Shown: one piece after another, positions 1-4,471 of the stretch
Position numbering within the stretch: position 1 is the first letter of the stretch
Layout of the letters: each line of letters starts with the position of its first letter
Source: a bacterium UBP12_UBA5184
Lineage (GTDB): Bacteria; Vulcanimicrobiota; Vulcanimicrobiia; Vulcanimicrobiales; Vulcanimicrobiaceae
NCBI GenBank assembly: GCA_002413145.1
Contig: DHWK01000042.1
Coordinates: forward strand, 1,203 to 9,064
Direction of reading: 5' to 3'
Length of the DNA: 7,862 nt
Program-made: the position numbers and the translations under genes
The notes under the pieces: generated by a model
The model's database searches: none
What the model saw: the letters and a program-made list of their open reading frames with translations, nothing else
Told to the model about the DNA's origin: nothing

Positions 1-154
1 CGATCACGACCGCGAGCGGCGCGGCGGCGTGCGCGAAAGCCGGTGACGTCAGCGCCACGGCGGTATCTATCGCGGTGAGTGCGACGACCAGGGCCACGGG
101 CCACAACTGGCCGGGCCGCCACCGGCCCAATTCGGCCCGCGCATTTTTCTCCAC
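1..154 (-). CDS. N-terminus of an unrecognised, probably membrane-anchored protein (partial)
   Basis: This reading frame stays open from a GTG at 154-152 to the left edge, giving 51 codons, so the gene is cut by the window. The translation begins with a short charged stretch (VEKNARAELGRWRPGQ). From about residue 18 it continues with long hydrophobic Ala/Val/Leu-rich stretches such as LWPVALVVALTAIDTAVAL, as expected for a transmembrane segment or signal anchor. Third codon positions are about 84% G or C, second positions are much lower, and this matches coding sequence in the neighbouring genes. The start lies 32 bases after the pgl stop on the same strand, so it could be the last gene of the operon or a separate one. 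No clear ribosome binding site precedes the GTG. An ATG at 146-144 follows a GGAG, but its frame stops after 25 codons. I cannot assign a family from this fragment, and the start codon is uncertain. Confidence 0.5.
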   Translation of the reverse strand, partial: MEKNARAELGRWRPGQLWPVALVVALTAIDTAVALTSPAFAHAAAPLAVVI

Positions 155-186
155 GTTTGGGTGGTCGGAGTCGGAGGCGGGCGGCT

Positions 187-921
187 TTAGGGCAGGGCCG
201 CTGCGGCGGCGCGATCGGCGAACCAAACCAGCCGTCCGCGCCCGGGAGCGACAACTTGAACGGGGTAGCGCAGGGGGTCGCGCGGCCCCCGCAGGACTGC
301 AGCGAGTGCGGCCGCCTTCTCCGCCCCGGCGGTCGCGACCAACACGAGTTTCGAGGCATTGATCACGCGCGGCGTCACCGTCAAGCGGTGCGCGGCGAGT
401 TTCTGGACGTAGGGAGCCCGCACGAGCTGCGCGTCGTCTTCCAACGGGTCGCTGCCGGGAAAGAGCGAGGCGGTGTGGCCGTCGGGCCCCATTCCGAGCA
501 TCGTGAGATCGAGCTGCGGTTCGGATCCGAGCTCCCTGCGGAGGGTCTGGGCGTACTGCCGGGCGGCGCCCGCGGGCTGGTCTTCGCCGCGCATCCGAAA
601 GACGTGCGCGGGGTCGATCCCGAGCGGCTCGAGCAAATTGTCGTGGGCCATCTTGTAATTCGATTGGGGATCGTCGGGTCCGACGCAGCGCTCGTCGCCG
701 AAGAAGAAGCGAACGTCCGCCCAGCCGATGCGATCGCGCAGCGGCGCCGCCGCCATAAGCGCGTAGGCCGCCTTCGGCGTCGTTCCGCCCGCTAGCGCGA
801 GCGAGAAGGTTTCCGCGTTCGCGAGCGCAGCCCGGATTTCGTCGCCCACGCACGTTGCGACGGCTTGCGCGAGCGCCTCGGGGTCCCTGACGACCGTCAG
901 AGTTCCGACGGTGCGAGTCAT
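187..921 (-). CDS. pgl: 6-phosphogluconolactonase (Pgl, DevB type)
   Basis: This is a 244-residue cytosolic enzyme that hydrolyses 6-phosphoglucono-1,5-lactone to 6-phosphogluconate, the second step of the oxidative pentose phosphate pathway. The family signatures appear in order: the phosphate-binding loop LALAGGTTPKAAY (41-53), the block FFFGDERCV with downstream DDPQSNYKMA (72-92), the catalytic-region motif LGMGPDGHTASLFPG (142-156), TPRVINAS (183-190) and GAEKAAAL (199-206). The length is normal for the family. The ATG at 921-919 is chosen because it overlaps the opcA stop as ATGA and puts the first beta strand (GTLTVVRDPEAL) at the N-terminus. The open frame extends a further 54 codons upstream, but that part is the opcA coding region read in another frame. 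There is no strong ribosome binding site, so translation is probably coupled to opcA. The gene ends in TAA with no terminator behind it. Confidence 0.96.
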   Translation of the reverse strand: MTRTVGTLTVVRDPEALAQAVATCVGDEIRAALANAETFSLALAGGTTPKAAYALMAAAPLRDRIGWADVRFFFGDERCVGPDDPQSNYKMAHDNLLEPLGIDPAHVFRMRGEDQPAGAARQYAQTLRRELGSEPQLDLTMLGMGPDGHTASLFPGSDPLEDDAQLVRAPYVQKLAAHRLTVTPRVINASKLVLVATAGAEKAAALAAVLRGPRDPLRYPVQVVAPGRGRLVWFADRAAAAALP

Positions 922-1937
922 TCCGGAAACCCGAGAAGCCCGCGAACCGTTTGAAGCGTCGTCTCGAAGATCGGGGCCCGCGCGACGGCGAAGATCGCAC
1001 GCTCGATGAGCGAGGTATTGTCGACCGCGTGGAGCGGGACGAGCCAGCCGGGCTTGGCTTTCTTCCCTTCGACTGAGAGGCACACAACGTTTTCGTCGTC
1101 TTCGGCGAGAGCCGCGACGTAGCGCGAATCGCCGCTGGTCAAGGCGACGCGCACGACTCGCCGGCCTTCGCCTCGCGGGGTCCGCGTGAAAGCGACCGTG
1201 TCACCCCTCGTGGTGCGGAACGTGCCGCGATCGGTCGCTATCCACGAGATCCGACTTCCTAGCCAGCCGCCGAGATAGAGGGCCTCGGCTTCCGAGCCGC
1301 TCTCGATATCGAGTGCGCGCAGAGAGAAGAGATCATCGCGCAGGGCGGGGTCGTCAAAGAATTGCGCGATCATCTCTTGCCACGGCGCGAGCCGCATGAA
1401 TGCCAAATCGTGGAGCGCAACGTTTGGGTACCGTCCTCGAAATTCGATGAGTTCGCGCAAGGTCGCTTCGTCACGGGCGCGGCCGGACGAGTCCACGATG
1501 ACGGCGTCGGCAAGCGCGGCCAGGCCTGAAAACGTCCGGCTCTCCATCAGGCACGCGCCGCTCCACCATAGAACCGTCGGGCAGCCGGCGACCGTCAACT
1601 GGCCGACCATTCCGACGATCGTCGCATGGTCGAGCGCCGCGACGGCGACATCGATGCGCTCGTTGAGAATCGTGGCGCCGCCGGACTCGCGCCTGTTGCA
1701 CGAGACGTCGAGACCCGCGCCGGCACTCGTCGAGTCCAGCACGATCGTGCGCGAGGGATGTTTCTCCGCGATGCGCGCCGCGCGCTCCAGGACCCAGTCT
1801 CGGCGTTCCGGGTCGTCGACGAAGACCATGAAGTTCATCGTCACGGCACTGGCCGTCGTTGCGCCGTCGTCGGCGCGGACTCCACAGAGCCTTTCAAGGA
1901 TGCCGGCAACGTCGCCGATCGACTCGACGTGAACCAT
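918..1937 (-). CDS. opcA: Glucose-6-phosphate dehydrogenase assembly protein OpcA
   Basis: This 339-residue protein belongs to the OpcA family. In cyanobacteria and actinobacteria OpcA binds glucose-6-phosphate dehydrogenase, promotes its oligomerisation and activates it. Recognisable family blocks are MNFMVFVDD (34-42), AEKHPSRTIVL (57-67), an acidic NERIDV segment (92-97), GCPTVLWWSG (118-127), DAVIVDSSGRAR (144-155), HDLAFMRLAPWQEMIAQFFDD (within 176-196) and the YLGGWLGSRISW block (221-232). The last is the counterpart of the conserved GWLASRLGW-like motif. The ATG at 1937-1935 shares one base with the zwf stop (TGATG). The open frame runs 54 codons further upstream, but that stretch is zwf read out of frame. 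Lying directly behind its partner zwf supports the assignment. Cysteines are at 18, 80, 119, 129 and 286, and none is in the last 50 residues. No membrane segment or signal peptide is seen. Confidence 0.93.
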   Translation of the reverse strand: MVHVESIGDVAGILERLCGVRADDGATTASAVTMNFMVFVDDPERRDWVLERAARIAEKHPSRTIVLDSTSAGAGLDVSCNRRESGGATILNERIDVAVAALDHATIVGMVGQLTVAGCPTVLWWSGACLMESRTFSGLAALADAVIVDSSGRARDEATLRELIEFRGRYPNVALHDLAFMRLAPWQEMIAQFFDDPALRDDLFSLRALDIESGSEAEALYLGGWLGSRISWIATDRGTFRTTRGDTVAFTRTPRGEGRRVVRVALTSGDSRYVAALAEDDENVVCLSVEGKKAKPGWLVPLHAVDNTSLIERAIFAVARAPIFETTLQTVRGLLGFPE

Positions 1938-3505
1938 CAGATTTTGCGCCACTCGCGGCCGTCGGAGGTGAGGAGGGTGTCGGCGTTGGCCGGCCCTTGC
2001 GTACCGGCGGCATAATTCGGAAAATCGTCGTCGCGCGTGCTCGTCCAGCACTCGAGCGCCGGCATGACGAGTTCCCAGGCGCGTTCGACGGCATCCCAAC
2101 GCGTGAATAGCGTCGCGTCGCCGCGCATCGCGTCGCCGATCAGCCGCTCATATGCGGGCGCGGTCGTGACCCCGAAACCGGTCCCGTAATTGAAGTCCAT
2201 CGTCACGGCGCGAATGTGCATCTTCGGTCCGGGCACCTTCGCGTTGAAGCGAAGTGAGACGCCCTCCTCCGGCTGGATTTTCATCACCAAGGTGTTGCTT
2301 TCGATGCGATCGCCCAGTTCGCCGAAGATGCGAAGTGGGATTTGGCGGAAGGTAACGGCGATTTCGGAATACTTTCGCGCCAGTCGCTTGCCGCTACGCA
2401 GGTAGAACGGGACGTCGGCCCAGCGCCAGTTGTCGATCAAGAATTTTGCGGCGGCGTACGTTTCGGTGCTCGAATTGGGATCGACGTCGGGTTCTTGGCG
2501 GTAACTCGGCACTTGCTTGGCGTCGATGATTCCGGCGCCATATTGCCCGCGCGCGGTCATCTTAGCAACCTCTTCAGCCTTTATCGGCCGCACGGCAGAA
2601 AGCACTTTGAATTTTTCGTCGCGAATGTGGTCGGCGCTCGGCGAGATCGGCGGTTCCATCGCGACCAGGGCGAACAGGTTGATGACGTGATTCTGGATCA
2701 TATCGCGCAGCGCGCCCGCGTGGTCGTAGTAGCCGCCGCGGCGTTCGACCCCGACGGTCTCCGCCGCCGTGATCAGAATGCAATCGACGTAGCGCCGATT
2801 CCAAATCGGCTCGAAGATCATGTTGGCGAAGCGCAACGCCATGATGTCTTGGACCGGTTCTTTGCCGAGGTAGTGGTCGATGCGATACGTCTGACGCTCG
2901 TCGAATACTTTCGAAACTTCGGCTTGAAGCGCGCGCGCAGAGTCGAGGTCGGTCCCGAACGGCTTCTCGATGACGACCCGCGACCAACCTTCTGCTTGGT
3001 CTTTTGGTCCCAGACCGGCGTCGCTCAGTTGCTGGATGATGGTCGCGAAGATCGAGGGCGGCGTCGAGAGATAATAAAGGCGGTTGTGCGCGGTCCCGAG
3101 TTGCTTGTCGTTTGCGTCCAATTGCGCGCGAAGCTTCTTGAAGGCGCCGCGGTCGGTGAAGTCGCCGTTTACATAGGTCGCGTGCCGCGCGAAGTCCGAC
3201 CAGAGCGGGTCCTTCGCGGGGCCGCTGCGCGAGAACTGATCGATCGAGGCCTTCATTTGGGCGCGAAACTCGTCGTTCGAGTACGGCGTTCGCGAGAAGC
3301 CGACGATCCCGTAATTCGTGGGCAGGATGTCTTCGAGCCGGAGGTTCCACATCGCCGGCATCAACATTCGTTTGGTCAGGTCGCCGGCGGCGCCGAAGAA
3401 GACGATCGTGCAAGGATCGGTGATGCGATTGGTCGCGAGACCTTCGCGTAGCGGGTTGGCGGCCTGGCCATCTGCCGTTCCGGCGACCTTGACCTCGGTC
3501 TGCAT
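1937..3505 (-). CDS. zwf: Glucose-6-phosphate 1-dehydrogenase
   Basis: This 522-residue enzyme oxidises glucose 6-phosphate to 6-phosphogluconolactone and is the entry step of the oxidative pentose phosphate pathway. The N-terminal Rossmann domain has IVFFGAAGDLTKRM (34-47). R72 in GFSRTPYSNDEF is at the position that contacts the 2'-phosphate of NADP in the Leuconostoc enzyme, so NADP use is expected. Other motifs are VVIEKPFGTDL (177-187), the active-site signature RIDHYLGKE (208-216, with D210, H211 and K215), the second catalytic His in IQNHVIN (H273) and VPFYLRSGKRL (365-375). The C-terminal beta domain is complete. Length is at the upper end of normal because of about 30 extra N-terminal residues. 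The ATG at 3505-3503 overlaps the gnd stop by one base (TGATG), with a weak AAAGAG ahead of it. One oddity is M47 where the Leuconostoc enzyme has Lys21. The following opcA probably encodes its activator. Confidence 0.98.
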   Translation of the reverse strand: MQTEVKVAGTADGQAANPLREGLATNRITDPCTIVFFGAAGDLTKRMLMPAMWNLRLEDILPTNYGIVGFSRTPYSNDEFRAQMKASIDQFSRSGPAKDPLWSDFARHATYVNGDFTDRGAFKKLRAQLDANDKQLGTAHNRLYYLSTPPSIFATIIQQLSDAGLGPKDQAEGWSRVVIEKPFGTDLDSARALQAEVSKVFDERQTYRIDHYLGKEPVQDIMALRFANMIFEPIWNRRYVDCILITAAETVGVERRGGYYDHAGALRDMIQNHVINLFALVAMEPPISPSADHIRDEKFKVLSAVRPIKAEEVAKMTARGQYGAGIIDAKQVPSYRQEPDVDPNSSTETYAAAKFLIDNWRWADVPFYLRSGKRLARKYSEIAVTFRQIPLRIFGELGDRIESNTLVMKIQPEEGVSLRFNAKVPGPKMHIRAVTMDFNYGTGFGVTTAPAYERLIGDAMRGDATLFTRWDAVERAWELVMPALECWTSTRDDDFPNYAAGTQGPANADTLLTSDGREWRKI

Positions 3506-4422
3506 CAGCTCTTTGCGCCGGCGACGGGTTCGTGTTTGACGGCGTGGCCCCCGAACTGATTGCGGAGTGCGGCGATCACCTTCGCGCTGAACGATTCGTC
3601 TTGACGTGAGACGAACCGCGAGAGCAGCGACATCGTGATGACCGGCGCGGGGACGTTCTCATCGATCGCGGCCTGGACGGTCCAGCGGCCTTCGCCCGAA
3701 TCCTCGACATAGCCGCGGATATCTTTGAGGTTCGGGTCTTCCTTGAACGCGAGCTCCGCCAGCTCGAGTAGCCAGGAGCGCACGACACTGCCATGCAGCC
3801 AAAGTTCGGCGAGCTGGTGGAGGTCGTAGACGAACTCCGATTTCTCGAGGATCTCGAAACCCTCGCCATAAGCGGCGAGCATCCCGTATTCGATTCCATT
3901 GTGGACCATCTTCGAGAAATGGCCCGCGCCGCTCGGTCCGACGTAGGCGTATCCGTCCTTCGGCGCGAGGGTGAGGAAGATCGGCTCGCAGCGCTTGACG
4001 GCATCGGCGTCCCCGCCGACCATCAGACAATAGCCGTTCGCGAGTCCCCAAACCCCGCCGCTCGTTCCGGCATCGACGAACGCGACGCCCTTCGCCTTCG
4101 CCGCCGCGTAACGCGCTTGTGAATCCCGGAAGTTCGAATTCCCGCCGTCGACGATCGCGTCGCCCGGCGCCAGCAGGCCGAGTAGCTGTTGCACCGTGTC
4201 GTCGGTCGGCTTCCCGGCCGGAATCATCAGCCAGACGACGCGCGGCGCGCTGAGTTTTCCGACGAGCTCGGCGAGCGACGACGAACCGGTCGCACCCTCG
4301 CCCTCGGAACTCTTGACGGCAGCCGGCCCCCGATCATAAACGACCACCGTGTGCCCGCCGCGCAAGAGCCGCGTCGTCATGTTCGCGCCCATGCGTCCGA
4401 GTCCGACCATGCCTAGTTGCAT
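3505..4422 (-). CDS. gnd: 6-phosphogluconate dehydrogenase, decarboxylating, short (YqeC/GndA-like) form
   Basis: This 305-residue enzyme oxidatively decarboxylates 6-phosphogluconate to ribulose 5-phosphate. The N-terminal dinucleotide-binding motif is MVGLGRMGANM (5-15). The second beta strand ends VVVYDR, and Asp30 is the type of residue that binds the adenine ribose hydroxyls of NAD. NADP-dependent enzymes usually have Asn-Arg-Ser/Thr there. Other motifs are IVDGGNSNFRDS (90-101), FVDAGTSGGVWG (115-126) and the catalytic stretch KMVHNGIEYGM (171-181), with K171, N175 and E178. The C-terminus has SGEGRWTVQAA, SRFVSRQDESF and NQFGGHAVK. The length fits the short class of about 300 residues, not the 470-residue E. 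coli type. An in-frame TAA lies directly before the ATG at 4422-4420, so translation cannot start further upstream. The ribosome binding site is poor. The gap to tal-pgi is 41 bases and holds a hairpin. The stop overlaps the zwf start. Confidence 0.96.
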   Translation of the reverse strand: MQLGMVGLGRMGANMTTRLLRGGHTVVVYDRGPAAVKSSEGEGATGSSSLAELVGKLSAPRVVWLMIPAGKPTDDTVQQLLGLLAPGDAIVDGGNSNFRDSQARYAAAKAKGVAFVDAGTSGGVWGLANGYCLMVGGDADAVKRCEPIFLTLAPKDGYAYVGPSGAGHFSKMVHNGIEYGMLAAYGEGFEILEKSEFVYDLHQLAELWLHGSVVRSWLLELAELAFKEDPNLKDIRGYVEDSGEGRWTVQAAIDENVPAPVITMSLLSRFVSRQDESFSAKVIAALRNQFGGHAVKHEPVAGAKS

Positions 4423-4447
4423 TTAAGCCAATCCATTTTCATAGCGA

Positions 4448-4471
4448 GGGTACGACGCACGCGTCATACCC
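4448..4471 (-). promoter_or_regulatory. Intercistronic hairpin spanning the tal-pgi stop codon
   Basis: On the transcript strand this stretch reads GGGTATGACG, loop CGTG, CGTCGTACCC. It forms a 10-bp stem with a single G-U pair and a tetraloop. The tal-pgi UGA stop lies inside the 5' arm, and the gnd ATG begins 26 bases past the 3' arm. In the plus-strand copy the G-U pair becomes an A-C mismatch, so the fold is better in the mRNA. No run of U follows, so it is not a standard intrinsic terminator. A role in mRNA processing, stability or coupling between tal-pgi and gnd is inference. Confidence 0.5.

Noticed and set aside
120..146. Small ORF of 25 codons on the minus strand starting at the ATG behind GGAG (residues begin MRGPNWAGG)
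   Set aside because: Its translation is Gly/Pro/Trp/Ser-rich with no feature of a real peptide. The overlapping GTG frame has a better coding pattern and stays open to the edge.
79..795. A 238-codon plus-strand ORF opposite pgl
   Set aside because: It is antisense to a clear 6-phosphogluconolactonase with all motifs. Its Arg/Gly-rich translation has no recognisable fold signature and is typical of long shadow frames in GC-rich DNA.
922..1083. N-terminal 54-codon extension of pgl
   Set aside because: The stretch is opcA coding sequence in another frame, and the ATG overlapping the opcA stop gives the normal Pgl length and N-terminus.
1938..2099. N-terminal 54-codon extension of opcA
   Set aside because: It is the end of zwf read out of frame, with an Arg-rich translation. 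The TGATG start gives a normal OpcA.
2342..3451. A 369-codon plus-strand ORF opposite zwf
   Set aside because: It lies fully within the zwf coding region in the complementary frame. It has no plausible family motif, and the minus-strand frame carries the full set of Zwf active-site motifs.
4448..4471. Intrinsic terminator between tal-pgi and gnd
   Set aside because: The stem is GC-rich and long enough, but no U-tract follows and the next operon gene starts 26 bases later, so I recorded it only as an intercistronic hairpin.
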